NCBI GenBank assembly: GCA_016125185.1
Contig: WGMG01000006.1
Location: 1,674,001-1,738,000, forward strand
Length of the DNA: 64,000 nucleotides
Direction: 5' to 3'
Source of the DNA: Armatimonadota bacterium
GTDB taxonomy: Bacteria; Armatimonadota; Fimbriimonadia; Fimbriimonadales; Fimbriimonadaceae
Made by a program: the position numbers and the translations under genes. Position 1 is the first letter of the stretch. Each line of letters begins with the position of its first letter. Of this stretch, positions 34,328-41,908 are shown one piece after another. The notes under the pieces are model-generated. The model was not told the DNA's origin. It did not search any database and saw nothing but the letters and a program-made list of their open reading frames with translations.

Positions 34328-35192
34328 TCAGGCAGTTAGGCGCGCGCCAAAGCGGATGATCTTCAGGCAGCGGCTCGGGTGAAGTGACGTCGAGGTACGC
34401 CGCCCCAACATGCCCACTCTCCAAGCCTGAGACCAGGGCATCCTGATCTACCGTATCGCCGCGGCCAACATTATAGAACGCCGCTCCCGGCTTCATCAGT
34501 CCGAACCGCTGCGTATCGAAAAGCCGCGTTGTAGACTCGCTTGCGGGCAAAAGGTTCACCACATGGTCCGCCCACCCAAAGTGCTCGTCGAGTTCAGCAA
34601 TAGCAAAGGTCGGCACCGGCTCATCACCTGAGACCTGTCGTCGCACACCTCGAATCTCGCACCCGAACGGCGATAGCAACTCCGTCAGTCGAACCCCGAT
34701 CGCACCATATCCGACGATCAAAACCGTCTCACCGCCCAGGACTCTCTCGATCGGACGCAAGGCGTCGTAGGTCCATTTGCCCTCTCGGTGGCTCTCTGCA
34801 CTCGCTATGATTCGCCGATTATGCCCCAACATCATGGCCAACGCATGTTGCGCGCAGGGGTCGTCGTAAACCGACGAGCTATTGGTAAACGCAATCCCGT
34901 TGGCGAGCAGGGCTTCGCGCAGATCGCTTCGGTCGTACCGGGTGTAACCCGCGCTCGTGATGTGGACCCATTGAAGGTCAGTTGAGGCCATCAGGTCTTC
35001 GACCGATGGCTGGCCGAAAGCGATATCGGCGTACACGCACTCTTCGTCCCTCCCTCCGGCGGTGAGATTGTTGACCCGATCTTGGTTAGAAACGATCAGG
35101 TGATGGGGGGCGATGTGTTCACGCAACCAGTCGAGCCGTTCGGCATCGAGGTCGTGATTGGTCCAGACTTTCAGCGTAGGTTGATCAGACAC
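34200..35192 (-). CDS. D-isomer-specific 2-hydroxyacid dehydrogenase
   Basis: A 330-residue NAD(P)-dependent dehydrogenase. The Rossmann motif is VGYGAIGVRLTELL (about 165-180). Further family features are LLPASESTTRLFD and GRGDTVDQDAL, with the catalytic Arg/Glu region before the His of LITPHVAGG (about 295-303). It interconverts a 2-keto acid and a D-2-hydroxy acid; which one is unknown. The start is GTG after GAGGAAG. It is followed (upstream on the map to the right) by the tatA pair in the same direction but looks separately translated. The 3' end overlaps the DUF4173 gene. Confidence 0.92.
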   Translation of the reverse strand: MSDQPTLKVWTNHDLDAERLDWLREHIAPHHLIVSNQDRVNNLTAGGRDEECVYADIAFGQPSVEDLMASTDLQWVHITSAGYTRYDRSDLREALLANGIAFTNSSSVYDDPCAQHALAMMLGHNRRIIASAESHREGKWTYDALRPIERVLGGETVLIVGYGAIGVRLTELLSPFGCEIRGVRRQVSGDEPVPTFAIAELDEHFGWADHVVNLLPASESTTRLFDTQRFGLMKPGAAFYNVGRGDTVDQDALVSGLESGHVGAAYLDVTSPEPLPEDHPLWRAPNCLITPHVAGGMQNEQDVLLRHFARNFSRFLDGEPLTDLVRSLNS

Positions 35193-35213
35193 CAGACTTC
35201 CTCGTTGGGAAGT

Positions 35214-35399
35214 TTACTGGTTGCTTTCGTCGTGAATCGCTTCTTCGAGCTTTCTTTTGCCGTCTTCGAGCCCTCTCTGGAGTTCGCCGACGCCTCGCCC
35301 AATGCCTCGCATCAGTTCGGGCAGCTTATCCCCGCCAAACAAAAGGAGAATGACTAAAGCAATGACGATCCATTCGCTTCCACCGGGTAACCCAGGCAT
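35214..35399 (-). CDS. tatA: TatA/E-type twin-arginine translocase subunit, copy 1
   Basis: A 61-residue protein with the TatA layout: a short N-terminus (PGGSEWIVIAL), one membrane helix (8-22), the hinge FGGDKLPELMRGIGRGVGE and an amphipathic then acidic tail. TatA rings form the pore for folded proteins exported by the Tat pathway. It follows the second TatA paralog by six bases. TatC is not in the window. Confidence 0.9.
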   Translation of the reverse strand: MPGLPGGSEWIVIALVILLLFGGDKLPELMRGIGRGVGELQRGLEDGKRKLEEAIHDESNQ

Positions 35400-35405
35400 T
35401 GCTCG

Positions 35406-35636
35406 CTAGTCCTCTTTCTTTTCGTCTTTCTTCGGGTCATCCTTGCTGGAATCTTCGAAAGCCTTCTTTCCTTCTTCCAAGCCGCGCTTGAGCTCGCCTA
35501 CACCCTGACCCACTCCTCGCATCAACTGTGGAATCTTCGCACCCCCGAACAGGAGCACGACCAAAACGAGGATGACCCAGATTTCGGAGCCACCGGGAAG
35601 GCCAAAGGCGGCGAACGGCAAGTTATTCATAGACAT
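35406..35636 (-). CDS. tatA: TatA/E-type twin-arginine translocase subunit, copy 2
   Basis: A 76-residue TatA paralog. The core PGGSEIWVILVLVVLLFGGAKIPQLMRGVGQGVGELKRGLEEGK is very like copy 1, with a longer, strongly charged tail (KDDPKKDEKKED). The pair is one operon. A perfect 14-base palindrome, GTCAGTATACTGAC (35647-35660), overlaps a TATACT -10 box upstream of its ATG. Confidence 0.92.
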   Translation of the reverse strand: MSMNNLPFAAFGLPGGSEIWVILVLVVLLFGGAKIPQLMRGVGQGVGELKRGLEEGKKAFEDSSKDDPKKDEKKED

Positions 35637-35646
35637 AAGCGTTAAC

Positions 35647-35660
35647 GTCAGTATACTGAC
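35647..35660. promoter_or_regulatory. Palindrome overlapping the tatA -10 box
   Basis: GTCAGTATACTGAC is a perfect palindrome containing TATACT on the leftward strand, 13 bases from the tatA ATG. It is placed where a repressor could block transcription. It could also be a weak terminator for the gene to its right. Confidence 0.45.
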
Positions 35661-35661
35661 C

Positions 35662-36441
35662 TTAGTTCGAATTATCGTCGGAAGAATTGGTGGAACTACC
35701 GGTATCTGAGTCCTTATTCATCCCATCATCACTTGATCCGCTGCTAATGCCGCCCTTAATTTTCACGCCCGATCCCTCGTCGAAGGAATCGTCGAAGTTG
35801 AAGTTCTTGCCCATGTTGCGAAGGCGCCCCTTCTTGTCTCGCGTCATTAGCTCGCCGGTGGCGTTCAGCAAAATCCAACCTCGTCGCTCATCGATCATGC
35901 CGCTGAGAATCTTTGGGCTTTCGGAATAAGGCAACTCTTTGAAAGCCGCTGACTGGTTGAAGGCCACCGTCTTGGTCTCGAAGATGACGACAGTGTTCGG
36001 GTCCTTCTTCGACAGGTCCGCCACCTTCTTTTCCGAAGCATCCACATTGAACGCAAACCCCGTCTTCTCGCCACCGTCCTCGCAAGACCATTCGCCGTTC
36101 GCTTTCCAAAGTTTGAGAGGAGACTTATCCGCCTTTTCGCTGTGCTTGATGTACGGCGAGATGTCGCTCTGCCAGGTCTCCGCACTCGGCAACTTACCAT
36201 CGTGAGCTTTCACATAGCTGTCCAAGGCATCCGACATCAGCTTTGCATTGGCAAAGCATCCGCCCATGTTGACGGCACCCTGGAAGCCTTTGTATCCAAA
36301 GTAACCAAGGAATCCAAGCGGTAAGCCACAGCAGATCAACAGAACGCCAAGAACGGCAAACAGGATCACCAAGCCGTTCGTCTTCGGCTTCTGTGGCGGC
36401 ATCTGGCTTTCATACCCATGAAATGGCGGAGGTGTTTGCAT
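35662..36441 (-). CDS. Membrane-anchored pseudopilin-like protein (DUF1559-like)
   Basis: A 259-residue protein. The N-terminus is Pro-rich (PPPFHGYESQMPPQKPK), then one strong membrane helix covers about 23-46. The ectodomain contains CFANAKLMSDALDSYVKAHDGKLPSAETW, which resembles the alpha-spine and following loop of DUF1559/type II pseudopilin-like proteins, and WILLNATGELM in the same spirit. The C-terminus is a low-complexity Ser/Asp/Asn tail (225-259). The ribosome site is GGAGAG. Lack of a GFTLIE prepilin cleavage site argues against a real pilin. Function unknown. Confidence 0.65.
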   Translation of the reverse strand: MQTPPPFHGYESQMPPQKPKTNGLVILFAVLGVLLICCGLPLGFLGYFGYKGFQGAVNMGGCFANAKLMSDALDSYVKAHDGKLPSAETWQSDISPYIKHSEKADKSPLKLWKANGEWSCEDGGEKTGFAFNVDASEKKVADLSKKDPNTVVIFETKTVAFNQSAAFKELPYSESPKILSGMIDERRGWILLNATGELMTRDKKGRLRNMGKNFNFDDSFDEGSGVKIKGGISSGSSDDGMNKDSDTGSSTNSSDDNSN

Positions 36442-36519
36442 TGCTTTCTCTCCATTACTATGACGGATTCGCCTAGGTTTTGGAAGTAGGAACGAAGCCC
36501 CATCCGTTAAAATGAACCT

Positions 36520-37854
36520 ATGCCGGACTACCGCTCACTGCCGAGTGTGACCGAATTGGCGTCGAGTCCGGAACTAGCACCCTTTCCCGAGCGCATCCGA
36601 ATCCTTGCTTCTCAATCCGCGATAGCCGCTGCCCGAGGCGAAATTGCCGACGGTGGCAAGCCCGATATCAGGGGCCTGGCCGCAGCGGAAGCCCTCCGCC
36701 TCACGACGCCTTCTCTACAAGCGATCCACAACTTTTCCGGCGTCATTCTTCACACCGGCCTCGGGCGTGCCCCGTTCGAACCGCCGATTCTTGGCAACGC
36801 CTATTTCAACTTGGAACTAGACCTTGAGTACGGAAAACGAGGCGACCGCCAAACGCACGTTCGAGAACTCCTGTGCGAGCTAACCGGAGCCGAAGACGCC
36901 TTAGTCGTCAACAACGGCGCGGCTGGCGTCCTCCTCGCCCTGACCGCTATCGCAAAAGGCAAGCAGGTACTCCTCAGCCGTAGTCAAAGCGTCGAAATTG
37001 GCGGCTCCTTCCGAATGCCGGACATCGTGCGCGCCAGCGGCTGCCGCCTTGTCGATGTTGGTACCACCAACAAGACCTACGTGTCCGACTACGTCGACGC
37101 CATTAACTCAAAAACCGGCGCTTTTCTCTTTTGCCATCCCTCGAACTACGAAGTCACCGGCTTCGTGGCATCTCCATCTCTCGACGAGGTCGCCAAAGCG
37201 GCAAAAGCGAATGGAGTTTGTTTCATCCACGACCAAGGCAACGGAGCATTGGTCGATTTCGAGCGCTACGGAATCCAGGGCATCGAAACCCTGCCCCAAA
37301 GCGTAGCCGCTGGTGCCGATTTGACGATCGCCAGCGGCGATAAGCTACTAGGCGGTCCCCAAGCCGGAATCATCGTCGGCAGGAAAGACCTCATCGCCAA
37401 ACTCAAACGACATCCTCTCGCCCGTGTCGTCCGCATCGACAAAGTCAGCTTGCTAAGCCTGGAAAGTGTCCTCCTTCACTATCGCGCGGACCAACTCGCC
37501 AGAATCCCGTTGCATCGCATCCTCGGCATCCCCGCCGAAACGGTCCGCCTTTGGTGTGAGGCCATGGCTCCCGCCGGTGCAGAGGTACGGCCGACCCTTT
37601 GTGAGCTTGGCTCGGGGTCAGGATCTGGGAAAGGAGTTGAGTCTTACGCCCTGGTCCTGCCCAGCCGCAAGCCTGATGGGTTTGCAAAAGAACTCAGAAG
37701 GCTTAAGATTATTGGAAGAATCGAGAAAGATGCGATCTGGCTTGATCCTCGATGCGATGAAACAATCTATCATTCATGGCGTCCAGAGGCCGGCTCGCGG
37801 GTTCTCGACGGATTGAAAGCGAAACTCTCGGAGAGCTGGGAGAAATGGAAATAG
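36520..37854 (+). CDS. selA: L-seryl-tRNA(Sec) selenium transferase SelA
   Basis: A 444-residue PLP enzyme of the SelA family, which turns Ser-tRNA(Sec) into Sec-tRNA(Sec). The N-terminal domain begins with LPSVTELASS, and the core has INFSGVILHTGLGRAP-like sequence (HNFSGVILHTGLGRAPF), VVNNGAAGVLLAL and the PLP lysine Lys275 in SGDKLLGGPQAG. Length and N-terminal region fit true SelA rather than the shorter archaeal or sugar-lyase relatives. No selB, selD or selC was recognised here. A TAAAAT box ends six bases before the ATG (leaderless type). The HD-GYP gene overlaps its 3' end. Confidence 0.88.
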   Translation: MPDYRSLPSVTELASSPELAPFPERIRILASQSAIAAARGEIADGGKPDIRGLAAAEALRLTTPSLQAIHNFSGVILHTGLGRAPFEPPILGNAYFNLELDLEYGKRGDRQTHVRELLCELTGAEDALVVNNGAAGVLLALTAIAKGKQVLLSRSQSVEIGGSFRMPDIVRASGCRLVDVGTTNKTYVSDYVDAINSKTGAFLFCHPSNYEVTGFVASPSLDEVAKAAKANGVCFIHDQGNGALVDFERYGIQGIETLPQSVAAGADLTIASGDKLLGGPQAGIIVGRKDLIAKLKRHPLARVVRIDKVSLLSLESVLLHYRADQLARIPLHRILGIPAETVRLWCEAMAPAGAEVRPTLCELGSGSGSGKGVESYALVLPSRKPDGFAKELRRLKIIGRIEKDAIWLDPRCDETIYHSWRPEAGSRVLDGLKAKLSESWEKWK

Positions 37855-38444
37855 ACAACGAAACTCGTAAGGCGCGCAACGAAACCCTCCGGGCCCTGCT
37901 AAACGCCCTTGACCTCAACGCACCCGGCGAACGTATGCACGCCGAACGCGTAGCCGTTTACGCCGTCGCCACTGGGGAGGAACTTGGGCTTGGCGAAGAG
38001 GAACTCCTTCGCCTCCGTTACTCGGCGCTCCTTCACGATGTCGGAAAGACCAAACTCGACGGCTCCCTGCTCAGCAAGGTTGGCAAGCTATCCGAAGCTG
38101 AGTTGGACGTTCTGCGTCGTCACGCCGAATACTCGGTCAAGCTGGTCGAGTCCTACGATTTCCTCGTGCCCGCCATTCCTGGTATCCGATCCCACCACGA
38201 GCGATGGAACGGGATGGGCTACCCCGAAGGTCTGAAGGGACCCGAAATTCCCACCGCCGCCCAAATCATCGGTCTATGCGAAGCGTTCGACGTGATGATG
38301 AACGGCGCCGCTTGGAAGAGTTCGACGACGCGCGAAATCGCACTGGAAGAGATCGAGCGTAGCGCAGGCATCGAGTGGAACCCGGAAGTCGTTGACGCAT
38401 TTCTGAAGGCAGAAAGAGTTATCCAACCGGTCGGAAGCGCTTAA
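37845..38444 (+). CDS. HD-GYP domain protein
   Basis: A 199-residue stand-alone HD-GYP domain. It carries HAERVAVYAVATGEELGL, the HD pair in LLHDVGKTKLDGSLL, HAEYSVKL and HHERWNGMGYPEGLKGPEIP, which includes the GYP motif. Such proteins usually break down cyclic di-GMP. No receiver or sensor domain is attached. I chose the ATG at 37845, which overlaps the selA stop by 10 bases and has GGAG upstream. The frame is open further upstream inside selA. Confidence 0.88.
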   Translation: MEIDNETRKARNETLRALLNALDLNAPGERMHAERVAVYAVATGEELGLGEEELLRLRYSALLHDVGKTKLDGSLLSKVGKLSEAELDVLRRHAEYSVKLVESYDFLVPAIPGIRSHHERWNGMGYPEGLKGPEIPTAAQIIGLCEAFDVMMNGAAWKSSTTREIALEEIERSAGIEWNPEVVDAFLKAERVIQPVGSA

Positions 38445-38472
38445 TCATTGTACAGAAAATGGTACAATGATT
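38443..38472. promoter_or_regulatory. Operator/promoter of the YefM-YoeB operon
   Basis: AATCATTGTAC (38443-38453) and GTACAATGATT (38462-38472) form a perfect 11-base inverted repeat with an 8-base spacer. The right arm contains a TACAAT -10 box that ends six bases before the antitoxin ATG. Antitoxin binding here would shut off its own promoter, as known for YefM family members. Confidence 0.8.
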
Positions 38473-38474
38473 CT

Positions 38475-38720
38475 ATGAAACCAATAACTTACTCCGAGTT
38501 GCGAGCCAACTTGGCCAAGTCCATGGACATGGTCTGCGAGAACCATGAGCCATTGGTGGTTACGCGGCAAAAGGCTGATCCGGTCGTCTTAATATCTCTC
38601 GAGGACTATCGATCAATGGAGGAAACCTACTATTTGATGAGGAGCCCGAAGAATGCCGCTCGCCTGGCAAGGTCGATTGAGTCGATCGAAAAGGGCGAAG
38701 GCATCATTGTTGAACTATGA
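38475..38720 (+). CDS. yefM: YefM/Phd-family antitoxin
   Basis: An 81-residue antitoxin. The N-terminal Phd/YefM DNA-binding fold reads PITYSELRANLAKSMDMVCENHEPLVVTRQKADPVVLISLEDYRSMEETYYLMRS. The C-terminal part is the acidic toxin-binding tail (SIESIEKGEGIIVEL). The ATG at 38475 matches the family start; a longer in-frame reading from 38448 would begin inside the operator. The stop overlaps the toxin ATG (ATGA). Confidence 0.94.
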   Translation: MKPITYSELRANLAKSMDMVCENHEPLVVTRQKADPVVLISLEDYRSMEETYYLMRSPKNAARLARSIESIEKGEGIIVEL

Positions 38721-38971
38721 ACGTCAAATTCTCTCCCGAAGCATGGGAAGAATACGTTTCGTGGCAACAAGATGACTTAAAGAAGCTGACCAAAATCAGT
38801 AGGTTCATTGCTGAAATTAAGCGAACCCCATACGAGGGCCTAGGAAGTCCCGAAGCTTTGCGGCACGAATTATCCGGCTGGTGGTCTCGTCGCATTGACC
38901 AAGAGCAACGCCTCGTGTATCGAGTCGAAAACGACTGCATCGAGATAGTCCAGTGCCGCTATCACTACTAA
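38717..38971 (+). CDS. yoeB: YoeB-family ribosome-dependent mRNA interferase toxin
   Basis: An 84-residue toxin that cuts mRNA in the ribosomal A site. The catalytic residues known for E. coli YoeB stand at the same numbers: Glu46 (SPEALRHEL), Arg65 (QRLVYRV), His83 and Tyr84 (terminal CRYHY). The conserved HELSGWWSRRI segment is present. The toxin looks intact. It is translated by overlap with the antitoxin gene. Confidence 0.95.
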   Translation: MNVKFSPEAWEEYVSWQQDDLKKLTKISRFIAEIKRTPYEGLGSPEALRHELSGWWSRRIDQEQRLVYRVENDCIEIVQCRYHY

Positions 38972-39010
38972 TCGAAACCGACACCCCCGCCTACCCCGTA
39001 TAATTTCGGT

Positions 39011-40267
39011 ATGGACGCGGATGCGTTGTACCAAGACGTGTACGATAAGTACACCAAGTACATCAACCCCAACCTCGCTCGACTCATGGGCTTCGCCGGA
39101 TTCGGCGTAGAGATGACCGGCGAAGGATGCTACATCTTTGATCACGAGGGCCGGAAATACCTCGACTGCCTCGGCGGCTACGGCTGCTTCACCTTCGGCC
39201 ACCGAAATCCCAAAATCGTCGGCGCGGTTCGAGACCAACTCGATCACCTCGCCCTAAGCGGCAAAGCCTTTTTCAGCAAGCAGGCGGCCGATCTCGCCGA
39301 AAAGCTGGCGCACATGACGCCGGGCGATCTCCAAATCACCTTCTTCTCGAACAGCGGAACCGAGTCCGTCGAAGCGGCCCTCAAGTTCGCCAAGGCAACC
39401 ACGGGACGAATGAAAATCGTGTCGACCAACGGAAGCTACCACGGCAAAACCATCGGCGCCCTCTCCACTACCGGACGCGAGAAGTACCGCAAGAAGTTCG
39501 AGCCGCTGATGCCGGGTGTCTCCTTCGTCGAATACGGCGACATCAAAGCCCTGTCCACCGCCATCGACGACCAAACCGCCTGCTTCATCGTTGAGCCCAT
39601 CCAAGGCGAAGGCGGCATCATCGTCCCGCCAGACGGCTACCTCAAGGCTGCGCGCGAAGCCTGCGACAAGCATGGCGCGCTCCTTATCTTCGACGAAGTA
39701 CAGAGCGGACTTGGCCGTGCCGGATACGTCTTTGCCTGCAACCACGAGGGTGTCGCCCCCGACATCATGACGCTGGCCAAGGCGTTGGGCGGCGGCGTCA
39801 TTCCCCTCGGAGCCACCATCTTCACCCAAGCGATCTACGACAAGGTCTTTGGCGACAATCCCATGGCCCACACCAGCACCTTCGGCGGCAATCCGCTCGC
39901 TTGTGCCGCAGGATTGGCGGCCATGGAGGTTTTGGAAACCGGCGGAATCGTCGAGAACTCCAAAGTCATGGGCGAGCGAATGCTTGCCGGATTTCAAGCG
40001 ATCAAGGACAAATTCCCGGATCTGATGAAGGAAGTCCGCGGACGGGGCCTCATGATCGGCGTCGAATTCACCATGGACGAAGTCGGCGAGGTCGTCGTCG
40101 CCCAGTTGATGAAGCGCGGCGTCTGTGTAGCCTATGCGCTCAACAACCCGCGCGTCCTACGGTTCGAACCGCCGCTCGTCATCAACGCCGACCAGGTCGA
40201 CTTCGCTCTGCAAGCATTTGAAGAAAGCCTGCAAGAGACCTCCGACCTCTTGGCTGTCCTGGTGTAA
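39011..40267 (+). CDS. Class III PLP-dependent aminotransferase (acetylornithine/putrescine type)
   Basis: A 418-residue fold-type I aminotransferase. The PLP pocket motifs are SNSGTESVEAALKFAK, NGSYHGKTIGAL, the Asp of LLIFDEVQSGLGRAGYVFACNHEGVAPD and the Schiff-base Lys257 in LAKALGGGVIPLGA. The closing HTSTFGGNPLACAAGLAAMEVL is shared by acetylornithine, ornithine and putrescine aminotransferases; PatA-like use of putrescine is plausible but not proven. A TATAAT box (38999-39004) ends six bases before the ATG, with no ribosome site. A strong hairpin follows its stop. Confidence 0.92.
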   Translation: MDADALYQDVYDKYTKYINPNLARLMGFAGFGVEMTGEGCYIFDHEGRKYLDCLGGYGCFTFGHRNPKIVGAVRDQLDHLALSGKAFFSKQAADLAEKLAHMTPGDLQITFFSNSGTESVEAALKFAKATTGRMKIVSTNGSYHGKTIGALSTTGREKYRKKFEPLMPGVSFVEYGDIKALSTAIDDQTACFIVEPIQGEGGIIVPPDGYLKAAREACDKHGALLIFDEVQSGLGRAGYVFACNHEGVAPDIMTLAKALGGGVIPLGATIFTQAIYDKVFGDNPMAHTSTFGGNPLACAAGLAAMEVLETGGIVENSKVMGERMLAGFQAIKDKFPDLMKEVRGRGLMIGVEFTMDEVGEVVVAQLMKRGVCVAYALNNPRVLRFEPPLVINADQVDFALQAFEESLQETSDLLAVLV

Positions 40268-40271
40268 TGGC

Positions 40272-40304
40272 TTAGAATTAACCCAGTCTCTGGGTTAGTT
40301 CTAA
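40272..40304 (+). terminator. Hairpin terminator after the aminotransferase
   Basis: A 15-base-pair stem with one G-T wobble (40272-40286 with 40290-40304) closes a three-base loop, five bases after the aminotransferase stop. The T-run is weak (TTGTTT), and that same sequence serves as the -35 of the next promoter. Confidence 0.6.
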
Positions 40305-40306
40305 CC

Positions 40307-40335
40307 TTGTTTCTCAACCGTGATTGGCGGATAAT
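40307..40335 (+). promoter_or_regulatory. Promoter of the secreted unknown gene at 40342 (leaderless)
   Basis: TTGTTT (40307-40312), a 17-base spacer and GATAAT (40330-40335) end six bases before the ATG at 40342. This placement decides the start: the TTG at 40324 would lie upstream of transcription. Confidence 0.65.
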
Positions 40336-40341
40336 GAGGTT

Positions 40342-41742
40342 ATGGTTGGGGCTTGTCTAGCTCTCGTTCTTGCACACCAGCAATATTCATACGGGAACAT
40401 TCGCTCCCGAGCCGAGTTCGTAAAAGCCATCGACGGTGTCAAAAACGGATGGAGCGAAGACAAAGTTCGTCGTCTTCTTGGTCCTCCAGACCGCATTGTC
40501 TTCAGTATTGAAAACAACCGGCAAACCTGGCAGTACGGACTAGATGGGCCAGTCACCTGTCCTACCCTGGGGACCGTCGAAATTGAGGATGGTGTGGTCG
40601 ACGTTGGGACCCGCAACTTCTTCAAACTGAAGCCCCCACCAACTAGCCTTGTACCAGAGCCTTTGCTTAGGAAGATTCTAAACGTCATGTGGCGACCCAA
40701 TGACTTCCTTACGCAACTCGACGATGGATCTTCTGAACCGAACGATCCTCTAAGGCTTATCCGGGCCACTAATGCGCTTCAACGGCTAGGCACCGACGGC
40801 GCAATCTCGGTCATCAACGAGTACTGCCGAACAGTTCCCCGTAGTATTGGCTTTCCATGGAATGATTCATGGCTCTTTTGGCTAATTCGATGCGCCTTCG
40901 TCTCGTCAAATCCCGATTACGTATTTAGACCCCCTCGATTGGGTTCATACGGCGTACCTGACGATTTGAGCACTTGGCCGACGTTCCCCGTAGCCCTGAT
41001 CAATGACTTCCCTGTAACGGATTTCAACGGAGCCTCCCTGAATGGCAGTCCAGAGCGATTCCTTCATTTCGAGAACTCTGATGGACTCACAATACGCCCC
41101 AACGCTCTTCGTCCGCCCGATGATCCATTCCTCATTTATGATGAGGCCATGTCGTTTCCCGGCATGAGCGAGGAAATGCTTCAAAGGGAAATTCTACGTC
41201 TTGTTCGAAACGCCTATCGCCCTAAATCGAGGATCGACGGGCCCGTGTCGCGCCAGGAATTCGAAGTGCTCCACAAAGAGTATCGAAGTGTCGGTGGACA
41301 TTGGGACTCGACTCACGAGCTTTATGCCCGAAAGGACGGAAAGTTCGATCCGGATATGTATATTGATTACAGCGAGCAGTTGGTGGGTTCTTACGACGAA
41401 GCTGGCACGACCACAATCGTAGCTTGCCGCCGCCTCGATCGACACCGATGGAAGCTCATTAATATTTGCCTTGAGGCACCAAATATCAGCGTGCCGACAT
41501 CGTTTGTGGCCGTCCGCCGACAGGACTCTGGCGTACTCGTAAAGGGAGTGCGAACGAGCGGACTAGACGTGCGCGAAATTGAACCCGATCAGTTCTTTGC
41601 CAAGTTGGTGCTTGCGCTACATCATGGCGAAGCCGATCGGCAGATCAGTTCGGCAACCATGGAGAGTCAGCCGGGCACTCGCTTTATCGCCGACATTTAT
41701 GTAGGCCAATCTCTCCGCACTTCGTTTGTGTTTGCGCCATAG
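40342..41742 (+). CDS. Secreted protein of unknown function, 466 aa
   Basis: The product has a short signal-like N-terminus (MVGACLALVLAHQQ). Residues 20-85 contain FVKAIDGVKNGWSEDKVRRLLGPPDRIVFSIENNRQTWQYGLDGP, which resembles the SmpA/BamE-like fold (a repeated feature is G-x-x-x-x-V-x-x-LLGxPD). The rest has no recognised domain; it is mixed alpha/beta with several Trp and Pro residues. It may be a periplasmic protein. Base use is a little less GC-biased than the neighbours. It is transcribed alone between a hairpin and the tRNA-Ser promoter. Confidence 0.6.
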   Translation: MVGACLALVLAHQQYSYGNIRSRAEFVKAIDGVKNGWSEDKVRRLLGPPDRIVFSIENNRQTWQYGLDGPVTCPTLGTVEIEDGVVDVGTRNFFKLKPPPTSLVPEPLLRKILNVMWRPNDFLTQLDDGSSEPNDPLRLIRATNALQRLGTDGAISVINEYCRTVPRSIGFPWNDSWLFWLIRCAFVSSNPDYVFRPPRLGSYGVPDDLSTWPTFPVALINDFPVTDFNGASLNGSPERFLHFENSDGLTIRPNALRPPDDPFLIYDEAMSFPGMSEEMLQREILRLVRNAYRPKSRIDGPVSRQEFEVLHKEYRSVGGHWDSTHELYARKDGKFDPDMYIDYSEQLVGSYDEAGTTTIVACRRLDRHRWKLINICLEAPNISVPTSFVAVRRQDSGVLVKGVRTSGLDVREIEPDQFFAKLVLALHHGEADRQISSATMESQPGTRFIADIYVGQSLRTSFVFAP

Positions 41743-41767
41743 GCTAGTGGAAATACTAGGCGCGGTC

Positions 41768-41795
41768 TTTACACGGAACAAAAATCAGCCATAAT
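41768..41795 (+). promoter_or_regulatory. Promoter of tRNA-Ser(GGA)
   Basis: TTTACA (41768-41773), a 16-base spacer and CATAAT (41790-41795) precede the tRNA 5' end by 14 bases, giving a short precursor leader. Confidence 0.6.
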
Positions 41796-41809
41796 AACTA
41801 ACGACCAAT

Positions 41810-41897
41810 AGAGCGGTGTCCGAGTGGTCGAAGGAGCACGATTGGAAATCGTGTAGGCGGCAACGTCTCGAGGGTTCGAATCCCTCCCGCTCTGCCA
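41810..41897 (+). tRNA. tRNA-Ser (anticodon GGA)
   Basis: The 88-base gene folds into a class II tRNA. The acceptor AGAGCGG pairs with CCGCTCT. The anticodon stem CACGA/TCGTG encloses loop TTGGAAA with anticodon GGA at 41844-41846. A long variable arm follows (TAGGCGGCAACGTCTC), and the T arm is GAGGGTTCGAATCCCTC. A discriminator G is followed by encoded CCA (41895-41897). It reads UCC and UCU. Confidence 0.96.
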
Positions 41898-41908
41898 CTT
41901 TCCTTCTC

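Noticed and set aside
38448-38474. Upstream start for the YefM antitoxin
   Set aside because: It lies inside the operator and before the -10 box, so it would not be on the mRNA.
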